Under the pieces are notes generated by a model that searched no databases, was not told the DNA's origin, and worked only from the letters and a program-made list of their open reading frames with translations. The translations under genes were made by a program, and so were the position numbers. A stretch of 64,000 nucleotides of DNA from Flammeovirgaceae bacterium (lineage in GTDB: Bacteria > Bacteroidota > Bacteroidia > Cytophagales > Cyclobacteriaceae): assembly GCA_021298015.1 (NCBI GenBank), contig JAJTGY010000012.1, positions 25,987 to 89,986 on the forward strand, read 5' to 3'. Shown here piece by piece: positions 27,821 through 35,302 of the stretch; position 1 is the stretch's first letter, and each line of letters opens with the position of its first letter.

Positions 27821-28069
27821 ATGCACCTGGAAATCCTAACACCTGAGAAAAAGATATTTGAGGGTGACGTGTCTTCGGCCACATTCCCTGGTGCCGATGG
27901 TTCCTTTCAGATATTGAATCATCATGCCCCGCTGGTGAGTTTGCTGAAGGAAGGTTCGGTCGAGTATAAAACCGGAAAGGATGGCAAACAAAGCCTGGTG
28001 ATCACCGGTGGCGTGGTGGAAGTACTGCGCGATCACGTGATTTTACTGGCCGATGGTGTGAAGCAATAG
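27821..28069 (+). CDS. atpC: F1F0 ATP synthase epsilon subunit, short form
   Basis: An 82-residue epsilon subunit containing only the N-terminal beta-sandwich (MHLEILTPEKKIFEGDV, FPGADGSFQILNHHAPLVS). The C-terminal helical hairpin, which in E. coli can inhibit ATP hydrolysis, is missing; the family is commonly 130-140 residues. The short form is frequent in Bacteroidota. A TTG six bases upstream is possible, but the ATG at 27821, eight bases after the atpD stop, gives the usual beginning. A strong terminator follows. Confidence 0.94.
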   Translation: MHLEILTPEKKIFEGDVSSATFPGADGSFQILNHHAPLVSLLKEGSVEYKTGKDGKQSLVITGGVVEVLRDHVILLADGVKQ

Positions 28070-28088
28070 TCGTTGACGGTCAAAAGCA

Positions 28089-28119
28089 AAAAAGGCCACC
28101 GCGATGCGGTGGCCTTTTT
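28089..28119 (+). terminator. intrinsic terminator after atpC
   Basis: A 14-base stem AAAAAGGCCACCGC / GCGGTGGCCTTTTT with a three-base loop (GAT) ends in five T. It is perfectly paired and, with A and T runs on both sides, could act in both directions. Confidence 0.92.
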
Positions 28120-28181
28120 AATTTCCTCAAAGACAGGCCACGGACGCCTACAGGCATCGCAAAAATACTTAAAGATCAAGT

Positions 28182-28208
28182 CCGTCATGCCGCGCAAGTC
28201 CCGGCATC
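28182..28208. repeat. short REP-like palindrome
   Basis: CCGTCATGCCGCGCAAGTCCCGGCATC contains ATGCCG (28187-28192) and its complement CGGCAT (28202-28207) around a nine-base loop. It resembles a degraded copy of the common intergenic repeat GTCATGCCCGCG...CGGGCATCC. The surrounding gap 28120-28272 has no gene I can support. Confidence 0.4.
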
Positions 28209-28272
28209 CCATTCTCAATACACAGAAGCGCATTCGAGCACTATAGCCGGGGTATTAACTGCATTTTAGCTT

Positions 28273-30912
28273 CTACTCCCATTTCAAACTCTCGACCGGG
28301 TTCTTGCGTGATGCCCTCAACGACTGGAACACTACCGTAGCAAAACCAATCATCACGAGAAGCAAAAATGGCCCGACAAACAGGATCGCACTGATATCTA
28401 TCCGGTACGCATACTGCGCAAGCCACCAATCAACCAAGTAATAACTTAATGGGAGGCTAATGATTGCGCCAACGCCAATCGGTGTCATAAAATGGCTACA
28501 TAGCTCACGCGTTAGGTAACCCACTCCGGCCCCAAGGATTTTCTTAATCCCAATTTCCTTGGTTTTGCGATGAATGGTATGGAGTGATAACGAAAAAAGC
28601 CCTAAACACGCGATGACAATTGCCACCCAAGAAAACACACTTACACTACGGTTCATTAAAATATCGGATTGATATTGTTTATTGAAAAAGTCATTCAGGA
28701 AAAAGTATTGAAAGGGTTTATCGGGGAAATGCACTTGCCAAATCTTTTTAATCTGATCAATTTTCTCGGGAAGGTTTTCGCCATTCAGCGATAATGTGAG
28801 GAATTTCATATACCCGGCACCGGTAATGTATGCAGATGGAAACAGCGGATCATGTAAACCAGCTTCGTGAAATGATTCCACCACACCAATAATCTCACGA
28901 GTGCCAAACAATTCAATTTTTGTTCCAAGTGCTTCTTCCGGTGTTCCAAGCTTTAGTTGTTTAACTGTTTCGGCCGTAACAATAACAGAACTCTGATTGC
29001 CCAATGAAGACGAATAATTTCTGCCTGCCAGCAAATACAAATCAAACGTTTCAAGGAATTTCTCATCTACGCGGGTTAGGTTACACCGCACCACCTCATC
29101 GCTGGCCGCTCCGGTAACCCGGGTACTGCCGCGCCATTCATTCTTCCTACCGGGTATGCTTGATGAAACGGTGGCCTGCAGACTAATCCCGTTCATGGCC
29201 ACTTCCGATTTAACGGAATTCAGGCGGATGTTGAAAACGGAATCCATCTCTTCACTCACCCCGGGCAAGACTTTTACAACCAGCTTTCGCGCAATACCAA
29301 AACCAAGGTCCTTGTTTTGCATAAACTCAATTTGCCTGAACAGCACAAAAGTGCCTGTAATCAAAATCAAGGAAATAGAAAATTGAATGGTAACAAGACC
29401 GGTTTGAAGCCGTGGCCGTTGGTGTTTTACCAACATGCCTTTTAATGCTTCGCGGGGATTTAGACGTGTGAGTACAAAGACCGGATAGAATCCGCCCAAA
29501 ACAGATACCAGCAACGCTACACCCACTAGCGTTAGCCAAAACATAGGTTGCTGATATAACTGTAAAGTGATTTGTGATTCAAATGACGTATTGAACCACG
29601 GCATCAAAAGCCAGGCGGCAGTCAATGCCATACCGATCGACACAGTAATTAATATCATGGATTCCATCAGGAACTGTGCAGACAACTGAATTGCGGTTGA
29701 TCCTATTGTTTTTCGTATGCCCATTTCCTTGATGCGTTGCAATGCCCGCGATGTACTCAAATTGACGTAATTGATCACCGCTATCACCATAATGAATATG
29801 GCCACAACAAACAGGCCGTAGACGATTCTCCGATTGCCATTCGGTTGAAGCTCACCTTCGAGGTGTGAATCGAGGTGGATGCCTTCTAAAGGTTGTAGTT
29901 CAAACTGAGAACTTGCCCCAGGCCGGGTTTTATAGTACTCACCGGTATAAGACTTCGCAAAGTCAGAAAGTCTCGCGGACACCCGTTGCATATCTTCGGG
30001 CGAATCAAAGAGAACATAGGTATAAAAACCATCCCAGGTGAAGAGGCTTCTCTCTTCATACACGTTAAACCACGATTGAAGCATGTCAAACTTGAAGTGA
30101 CTGTTTCCAGGTAAATCTTCGAATACACCAGTAATCGTAAATGCGCCCATCCCGATGCTGCTGGTAAGCACTTCGCCAACAACATCAAGACGCTTAAAGT
30201 AGCGCATGGCGGTGCTACTGGATAGAATGACTTTACTTTCACCGTTTAAAGCTGTGGCTCTATCTCCATAGATGAATTTCAAATCAAAAATCTGACAAAA
30301 TGTATTATCGGCCAGAAAAGAATCAGGTTCGGAGAAACTGATCCGCTCGCCATCGCTCGTAGTTGCTACAAAAACGGGTTCAATATTGGTGCTTACCGGG
30401 AATAAGCGGGCCACCGATTTTACCTCCGGAAAATACTCTTGCAGTGCGATTCCAACTTCCGGGAAGTTCATGGCTTTTTTATAGAGCAACTGGTTATCGA
30501 TAAACCGGTTGTGCTGTAAACGATAAATGCTCTTGCTATTCGCAAAAAACTTATCGTAGCTTAATTCAAATCGGGTGTAGTCGGCAATCAGAATACAAGC
30601 GGTGAGGCTCACACTTAGGCCAAAAAGTATAATGGCAACAAACACTTTACTTCTTGTCAGTACGCGTACAGCTACTTTCCAATAGTTTTGAAGGATATCC
30701 ATCTGCCTAAAATTTAGAACCAACTTGTTTCGAAGTAAAATTCCCGGTCTAAAAAATCGTATCACATTCCACAGCAATCTTCTCCTCGCCTTCCTTTCAC
30801 CAAACAACTTCACATCGTGCGCGAACTTTTGAAGTAAATCGCCTTCAATTTCCTCGAGTAGGTGTGCCGGGCAGAACCAGCGCAAAATCCGTATCGCCCA
30901 GAGATCCTTCAT
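28273..30912 (-). CDS. FtsX/MacB-like permease with PadR-linked prefix domain
   Basis: An 879-residue membrane protein. Residues 1-75 form a basic cytoplasmic prefix (RILRWFCPAHLLEEIEGDL, then FGERKARRR) of the kind found on permeases encoded beside PadR regulators. The rest has the two-unit MacB/FtsX plan: a helix near 95-115, a large extracytoplasmic domain, three helices around 370-470, a second soluble domain, and three helices at the end, with EMGIRKTIGST and EIGIKKILGAG as the repeated cytoplasmic motifs. The start is taken at 30912, where stop and start codons form TGATG with padR; an ATG 33 bases upstream is also in frame. No ATPase gene is nearby. GC is low (about 39 percent in three sampled lines). 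Confidence 0.87.
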   Translation of the reverse strand: MKDLWAIRILRWFCPAHLLEEIEGDLLQKFAHDVKLFGERKARRRLLWNVIRFFRPGILLRNKLVLNFRQMDILQNYWKVAVRVLTRSKVFVAIILFGLSVSLTACILIADYTRFELSYDKFFANSKSIYRLQHNRFIDNQLLYKKAMNFPEVGIALQEYFPEVKSVARLFPVSTNIEPVFVATTSDGERISFSEPDSFLADNTFCQIFDLKFIYGDRATALNGESKVILSSSTAMRYFKRLDVVGEVLTSSIGMGAFTITGVFEDLPGNSHFKFDMLQSWFNVYEERSLFTWDGFYTYVLFDSPEDMQRVSARLSDFAKSYTGEYYKTRPGASSQFELQPLEGIHLDSHLEGELQPNGNRRIVYGLFVVAIFIMVIAVINYVNLSTSRALQRIKEMGIRKTIGSTAIQLSAQFLMESMILITVSIGMALTAAWLLMPWFNTSFESQITLQLYQQPMFWLTLVGVALLVSVLGGFYPVFVLTRLNPREALKGMLVKHQRPRLQTGLVTIQFSISLILITGTFVLFRQIEFMQNKDLGFGIARKLVVKVLPGVSEEMDSVFNIRLNSVKSEVAMNGISLQATVSSSIPGRKNEWRGSTRVTGAASDEVVRCNLTRVDEKFLETFDLYLLAGRNYSSSLGNQSSVIVTAETVKQLKLGTPEEALGTKIELFGTREIIGVVESFHEAGLHDPLFPSAYITGAGYMKFLTLSLNGENLPEKIDQIKKIWQVHFPDKPFQYFFLNDFFNKQYQSDILMNRSVSVFSWVAIVIACLGLFSLSLHTIHRKTKEIGIKKILGAGVGYLTRELCSHFMTPIGVGAIISLPLSYYLVDWWLAQYAYRIDISAILFVGPFLLLVMIGFATVVFQSLRASRKNPVESLKWE

Positions 30913-31238
30913 CAACTCATTTTTAACTGGGGTACCAACTTCCATAGCTCCACCCGCGTTTCTTTAAGTGCCTTAAGCATGGCCAGACCGGCACTGGTGA
31001 TAGTGTAGATACGTTTGCGTCTGCCGCCCCGCTGTTGTGTAGCCCCACCCATGGCCGATTTGATTAGGCCTTTGTCCTCAAGACGATAAAGAGTTACGTG
31101 GACCGCGCTCAAATTAACGGAGCGCTTCAGGCGCGTTTCAAGTTCTTCGGCAATGGCCGCACCATAAGCATCGTCTTGCAAAGCCGCTACAAGGGTCAAG
31201 ACGACCTCCTCAAACTCACCGACATACTCTTTAGCCAT
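30912..31238 (-). CDS. PadR-family transcriptional regulator
   Basis: A 108-residue winged-helix repressor. The DNA-binding part holds LQDDAYGAAIAEELE, SVNLSAVHVTLYRLEDKGLI, and the wing with GGRRKRIYTITSAG. The last 20 residues make the dimer helix. It is transcribed first and coupled to the permease by a TGATG overlap, so it very likely represses its own operon. A candidate operator lies just upstream at 31244-31263. PadR regulators of this size often respond to small hydrophobic or aromatic compounds or to envelope stress, but the inducer here is unknown. Confidence 0.92.
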   Translation of the reverse strand: MAKEYVGEFEEVVLTLVAALQDDAYGAAIAEELETRLKRSVNLSAVHVTLYRLEDKGLIKSAMGGATQQRGGRRKRIYTITSAGLAMLKALKETRVELWKLVPQLKMS

Positions 31239-31243
31239 TTATA

Positions 31244-31263
31244 TACTTATATTTTGTAAAGTA
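31244..31263 (-). promoter_or_regulatory. candidate PadR operator
   Basis: TACTT (31244-31248) and AAGTA (31259-31263) form an inverted repeat with a ten-base AT-rich centre. It lies 6-25 bases before the padR start codon, overlapping where the promoter should be. Arm spacing suits a dimeric winged-helix protein. The arms are short, so chance is possible. Confidence 0.4.
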
Positions 31264-31295
31264 AATGAATGGAAAAATTATGCCTGAAACAAGTC

Positions 31296-31331
31296 AAAAT
31301 AAAAACTCCGGTGCCAAACCGGCTCGGGAGT
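31296..31331 (-). terminator. minus-strand terminator after the kbl operon
   Basis: On the minus strand ACTCC and GGAGT enclose an inner GCC-loop-GGC hairpin and are followed by TTTTTATTTT. It sits just after the lipoprotein stop (31354) and before the padR promoter, separating the two transcription units. Confidence 0.7.
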
Positions 31332-31353
31332 CGAAAAATATTACTTAACAGGG

Positions 31354-31857
31354 TTACTGCCGCACCAACCACCTCACAAAAAAGACCAAGCCAACGATCA
31401 TGGCAATGCCGCCAATGATTGCGAACACATCTCCCCCAATGATGAGGGCCACCACTCCAATGGAGCCAAAAATGGCCGCCAACTTTAGATCCGGGTCCAT
31501 GCCTTGGGATGCTTTTGAGGATTCAGGAGACAACTTCGATGAGGCCACAGAAGCCTTCAATGCCGACCGCAGATTTTGCCGCAGTTCCTTACGCTCGGCT
31601 TTGGTCATTTGAATATAGGTCTTACGCACGTCAACAGTCGGGGTCGATTCTGTCACAACCGGCACGATTTCGGTTGACGCAGTGAGTTGCTCTGGCTCAA
31701 TAGCCGGGCGAATGGTCTTAGGGGCTGAACCCGGGACAGTATTCGCTTCTGCATACAACGGTTCATACGGCTTCACATTTTGAAAGTGCGCAGCATACTT
31801 GTTTGACGAGCAAGAAGCCAACACGCTCAAGACCAGCAGATAAAGAAGTTTCTTCAT
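31354..31857 (-). CDS. lipoprotein with C-terminal membrane helices, unknown function
   Basis: A 167-residue protein with a lipoprotein signal peptide; the lipobox is LASC, with lipidated Cys16. Residues 20-115 are soluble, proline- and threonine-rich in the first part, then basic (KAERKELRQNLRSALKA). The last 45 residues have two hydrophobic helices separated by a Gly-rich turn, unusual for a lipoprotein because it would place both ends in the membrane. The start overlaps the stop of the upstream DUF6787 gene as ATGA. It is the last gene of a five-gene operon. No known domain was recognised. Confidence 0.7.
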   Translation of the reverse strand: MKKLLYLLVLSVLASCSSNKYAAHFQNVKPYEPLYAEANTVPGSAPKTIRPAIEPEQLTASTEIVPVVTESTPTVDVRKTYIQMTKAERKELRQNLRSALKASVASSKLSPESSKASQGMDPDLKLAAIFGSIGVVALIIGGDVFAIIGGIAMIVGLVFFVRWLVRQ

Positions 31858-32171
31858 AGGTTGTTTTTTGTTTTGGTTTTAACGATCGAAAACAAACGAT
31901 TAAAAAAGCGCTTTTCGAAATCCCAAAAAAACCGGAATTGACCAAAAATGGCACCATAAAACAGCAACAAGACGTTATAGACCGGCAGAATGAGCACATA
32001 ATAGACCACGCTGGCCCATAGCGGAATTTCAATCTCATTAAACAGGAATCTAAACAACGGGCGTTTCAAGAAAAGCACGGTAAATCCGGTGCAGGCAAAA
32101 GCCAATAAGACCAAAATCACCCGTGCAGGGGACAGACCCCAGCGGGCCTGCAGGCGTTGCATCCAATTCAT
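31854..32171 (-). CDS. DUF6787-like small membrane protein
   Basis: A 105-residue protein with two membrane helices (about residues 18-38 and 53-75), a basic N-terminus starting MNWMQRLQARWGL, and FTVLFLKRPLFRFLF between them. The pattern matches a small Bacteroidota membrane family that I recall as DUF6787. The ATG at 32171 overlaps the stop of the RluA gene by four bases (ATGA), and its own stop overlaps the next start in the same way. Such coupling suggests fixed expression ratios. Function unknown. Confidence 0.7.
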   Translation of the reverse strand: MNWMQRLQARWGLSPARVILVLLAFACTGFTVLFLKRPLFRFLFNEIEIPLWASVVYYVLILPVYNVLLLFYGAIFGQFRFFWDFEKRFFNRLFSIVKTKTKNNL

Positions 32172-32845
32172 CGGGCAAAACTGGTGAATTGATTCCACAC
32201 GGAATGATCGGGTAACGGAGCATTAATAGCGGTGGCCGATTTCGAAACCGGGTGAATGAACGTGAGGCTGCGGGCATGCAACGCAATTCGGGCATCATCC
32301 AGCGCAAATGGGGCGCCATAGCGCAAATCGCCAACAATCGGGCAACCGATAGCCGCCAATTGCACCCGGATCTGATGCGGACGACCGGTAACGGGCCTCA
32401 CATCAAGCAAGTAAAATCCATTGGCTTCTTCCAGGATCGAATAGGATAACTCCGAACGCAGTGCATCGGGCGTCTCCCGGCTAAACCAGGCAGTCTTATT
32501 TTTTGATTCGTCCTTCCTAAGCCAGTGAATAAGCGTATCCTCAGGCTTGCCTGGTTTGCGTTCCACCACTGCCCGGTACGTTTTTTGGGTTTCCCGTTCC
32601 CGGAACTGTTGATTCATGCGTTCCAGTGCCTTCGATGTGCGGGCAAACAAAACCACGCCACTCACCGGGCGGTCGAGGCGGTGAATGACGCCCAGAAAAA
32701 CCTCGCCCGGCTTCCGGTATTTCTCTTTGATGTACTGTTTGACCCGTTCAGCCAGTGGCGTATCCCCTGTACTGTCCCCCTGCACCAGCCAGCCGGCCGG
32801 CTTATTGACAGCAATGAGGTGATTATCCTCAAACAATACCTCCAT
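32168..32845 (-). CDS. RluA-family pseudouridine synthase
   Basis: A 225-residue enzyme that converts uridine to pseudouridine in rRNA or tRNA. The catalytic motif is GVIHRLDRPVSGV, with Asp58 as nucleophile. Other conserved parts are VNKPAGWLVQ near the start and RPVTGRPHQIRVQLAAIGCPIVGD compressed around the RxHQIR core. There is no S4 domain, so it resembles the smaller RluA/TruC-like enzymes. Target position cannot be told from sequence. It starts six bases after the kbl stop in the same operon. Confidence 0.92.
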   Translation of the reverse strand: MEVLFEDNHLIAVNKPAGWLVQGDSTGDTPLAERVKQYIKEKYRKPGEVFLGVIHRLDRPVSGVVLFARTSKALERMNQQFRERETQKTYRAVVERKPGKPEDTLIHWLRKDESKNKTAWFSRETPDALRSELSYSILEEANGFYLLDVRPVTGRPHQIRVQLAAIGCPIVGDLRYGAPFALDDARIALHARSLTFIHPVSKSATAINAPLPDHSVWNQFTSFAR

Positions 32846-32851
32846 GAGAGG

Positions 32852-34048
32852 CTACTTGATCACGCCCAATGACCGACCTACCTCGGTAAAGGCCGCGATC
32901 GCTTTATCCAGGTGGTGTTGCTCGTGGGCAGCCGACAGTTGTACCCGAATGCGAGCTTGCCCCTTGGCCACTACCGGGTAGAAAAACCCGATCACATAGA
33001 TGCCTTTCTCCAGCAACTGGTCGGCAAACTGCTGGGCCAATGGCGCCTCGTAGAGCATAATGGGTACAATCGGATGTTCACCGGGTTTGATAGCAAACCC
33101 AGCGGCCGTCATTTTGCTGCGGAAGTATTGGGTGTTGCGTTCGAGTTTGTCGCGCAGCGCGGTGGTTTCGCTCAACATGTTAAACACCTCAATCGAGGCC
33201 CCGGTAATGCTGGGTGCCAGCGTGTTGGAGAACAGATAGGGCCGCGAGCGCTGGCGCAACAGTTCAATGATTTCCTTTCGGCCGGCCGTAAATCCTCCGG
33301 ACGCTCCACCCAGGGCTTTGCCCAGCGTACCCGTGATGATATCAACCCGGCCCTGGACGCCCCGGTATTCGGGCACTCCCCTTCCCGTCTTTCCCAGAAA
33401 GCCGGTCGAGTGGCACTCATCGGTCATCACCAGTGCCTGGTATCGGTCGGCCAGGTCACATATTTTATCCAGTTGGGCGATCGTACCATCCATCGAAAAG
33501 GCGCCATCGGTAACAACAATAATCTGCTTTGCCCCTGCCTTGCGGGCTTCAACCAATTGCTGCTCCAGGTCAGCCATGTCATTGTGTTTATACCGGTATC
33601 GCATGGCTTTGCACAGCCGGACACCGTCAATGATTGACGCGTGGTTGAGCTCATCGCTGATGATGGCATCTTCGGCACCAAACAGGGGCTCAAATACACC
33701 GCCATTGGCGTCAAACGCGGCAGCATATAAGATGGTATCTTCTGCTCCCAAAAATTCAGAAATCTTCACTTCTAACTCCTTATGAATATCCTGTGTGCCG
33801 CAAATGAAACGAACGGACGACATGCCAAAGCCATGTGTATCGATGGCGCGTTTGGCCGCTTCAATTACCCGCGGGTGGGATGACAGGCCCAGGTAATTAT
33901 TCGCGCAGAAATTAATCACCGATTTCCCATCGGCCGTGCGAATGTCTGCACCCTGTGGGGTGACAATGATTCGTTCTTTCTTAAAGAGCCCCGCTTCGCG
34001 AATGGCATTGAGTTCCTTTTGCAAAACAGGTTGTAGGGTAGTATACAT
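32852..34048 (-). CDS. kbl: glycine C-acetyltransferase (2-amino-3-ketobutyrate CoA ligase)
   Basis: A 398-residue PLP enzyme that splits 2-amino-3-oxobutanoate with CoA to glycine and acetyl-CoA, the second step of threonine breakdown. PLP-binding Lys244 is in TGTLGKALGGASGG, the same number as in the E. coli enzyme. Other active-site features are SDELNHASIIDG and VMTDECHSTGFLG. The first-step enzyme, threonine dehydrogenase, is encoded divergently at 34364. Between them lies a 75-residue gene that is read with kbl (18-base gap). Serine palmitoyltransferase and AONS share the fold, but context and sequence favour KBL. Confidence 0.96.
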   Translation of the reverse strand: MYTTLQPVLQKELNAIREAGLFKKERIIVTPQGADIRTADGKSVINFCANNYLGLSSHPRVIEAAKRAIDTHGFGMSSVRFICGTQDIHKELEVKISEFLGAEDTILYAAAFDANGGVFEPLFGAEDAIISDELNHASIIDGVRLCKAMRYRYKHNDMADLEQQLVEARKAGAKQIIVVTDGAFSMDGTIAQLDKICDLADRYQALVMTDECHSTGFLGKTGRGVPEYRGVQGRVDIITGTLGKALGGASGGFTAGRKEIIELLRQRSRPYLFSNTLAPSITGASIEVFNMLSETTALRDKLERNTQYFRSKMTAAGFAIKPGEHPIVPIMLYEAPLAQQFADQLLEKGIYVIGFFYPVVAKGQARIRVQLSAAHEQHHLDKAIAAFTEVGRSLGVIK

Positions 34049-34066
34049 GATTAACTGATTTTCGGT

Positions 34067-34294
34067 TTAACAAGGGCGGGGGTTTGGGGTATCGCCCGAT
34101 GGGGTCCCAGGTGGGGCAAGGCCCAGCCAATACTTCCTGCGAACGGCATTGATCAGATTGAGCTTCTGCAGGGTGAAGCTGTTGGGGTGCATCTGCTCAA
34201 ACAAATCTGCCCACTCCTTAAAAACGTCCGGTTCTGCGGCCGCAAAGCGGGCGGCATCAATCTTCTTCGACACCAGGAAGTCCGGAAACGACAT
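34067..34294 (-). CDS. conserved small protein upstream of kbl
   Basis: A 75-residue cytoplasmic protein. The core is SKKIDAARFAAAEPDVFKEW, then FEQMHPNSFTLQKLNLINAVRRKYW, compressed here as a helical protein with a basic end. I recall similar short proteins (SKKID, MHPKSFT, INPIRRKY) across Bacteroidota with no known function. The final 15 residues are proline-rich and look lineage-specific. It is the first gene of the kbl operon, with a near-leaderless promoter four bases before its ATG. Confidence 0.75.
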   Translation of the reverse strand: MSFPDFLVSKKIDAARFAAAEPDVFKEWADLFEQMHPNSFTLQKLNLINAVRRKYWLGLAPPGTPSGDTPNPRPC

Positions 34295-34298
34295 GGGG

Positions 34299-34306
34299 CA
34301 AAGCTA
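34299..34306 (-). promoter_or_regulatory. -7 box of the kbl operon
   Basis: On the minus strand TAGCTTTG matches TAnnTTTG perfectly, with a TTTA about 21 bases upstream as a possible -33 element. It ends four bases before the ATG at 34294, so the message would be leaderless or nearly so. Confidence 0.5.
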
Positions 34307-34363
34307 CGATGCGCCCGGCTATTTTCTTAAATCTCTGTTATCTTCGCCCCCCAAATCCAGTAC

Positions 34364-35302
34364 ATGCAAACCACCATTTTGTTGATTGGAGCGGGAGGCC
34401 AGTTAGGCGCAGAACTCACCCACGGTCTGCGAAAAATTTATGGCCCCGATCATGTTATCGCATCGGACATTCGCGATGCCCAGGGCGCGCTTAGAGAGGG
34501 CCGCTATGAGAAAATGGACGTGATGCAGCGCGACAAGCTCTTCGAATTTATTAAGAAGAACCAGGTGACGCAGATCTACCACCTGGCCGCCCTGCTCTCC
34601 GCCACCGGAGAGAAAGACCCACGGTGCGCCTGGAAGTTGAATATGGAGAGCCTGCTTTTTGTACTGGAGGCTGCCCATGAATTGAAGCTCCATAAAGTGT
34701 ATTGGCCCAGTTCGATTGCTGCTTTCGGGCCGACCACCCCGAAACAAAATACTCCCCAATACACGATTATGGACCCCACCACCGTATATGGCATAACCAA
34801 GCTGGCGGGTGAGCTGTGGTGTGAGTATTATTTCCGAAGGTATGGTGTAGATGTGCGCAGCCTGCGTTACCCCGGCATTATCGGCTGGAAGACCCCGCCC
34901 GGTGGCGGCACTACGGATTATGCCGTTGACATTTACTTTAAAGCCATTAAGGAAAAAAAGTACGAATGCTTTTTGTCGGCCGACACGTACCTGCCCATGA
35001 TGTACATGGATGACGCGGTAAAGGCCACGCTGGATTTGATGGAAGCGCCTGCCGAAAAAGTGAAGATTCGCAGCAGCTACAATGTAGGTGCCATGAGCTT
35101 TTGCCCCGCTCAGGTAGCCTCAACGATAAAACGTCACATCCCCGATTTCCAAATCAGCTACAAACCAGACTTCCGGCAAGCTATTGCCGACTCGTGGCCT
35201 AAATCCATTGATGATACCCCGGCCCGGCAAGACTGGGACTGGAAACACCGGTTCGGTCTGGAGGAAATGACAACGGATATGATCAGAAACCTTTCGGTTT
35301 AG
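34364..35302 (+). CDS. L-threonine 3-dehydrogenase, SDR type
   Basis: A 312-residue NAD-dependent enzyme of the extended short-chain dehydrogenase/UDP-galactose epimerase-like family that oxidises threonine to 2-amino-3-oxobutanoate. The Rossmann motif is LIGAGGQLG near the start; the catalytic Tyr-Lys pair is in TVYGITKLAGE, preceded by the Ser of WPSSIAAFG. SDR-type threonine dehydrogenases differ from the zinc-type Tdh of E. coli. The divergent kbl makes this assignment strong. A -7-like TATCTTCG is at 34339-34346. The stop overlaps by four bases with the convergent T9SS-cargo gene. Confidence 0.92.
   Translation: MQTTILLIGAGGQLGAELTHGLRKIYGPDHVIASDIRDAQGALREGRYEKMDVMQRDKLFEFIKKNQVTQIYHLAALLSATGEKDPRCAWKLNMESLLFVLEAAHELKLHKVYWPSSIAAFGPTTPKQNTPQYTIMDPTTVYGITKLAGELWCEYYFRRYGVDVRSLRYPGIIGWKTPPGGGTTDYAVDIYFKAIKEKKYECFLSADTYLPMMYMDDAVKATLDLMEAPAEKVKIRSSYNVGAMSFCPAQVASTIKRHIPDFQISYKPDFRQAIADSWPKSIDDTPARQDWDWKHRFGLEEMTTDMIRNLSV

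Noticed and set aside
31854..31860. Possible frameshift between DUF6787 and the lipoprotein gene
   Set aside because: The overlap is a normal ATGA stop/start junction, and the second protein begins with its own lipoprotein signal.
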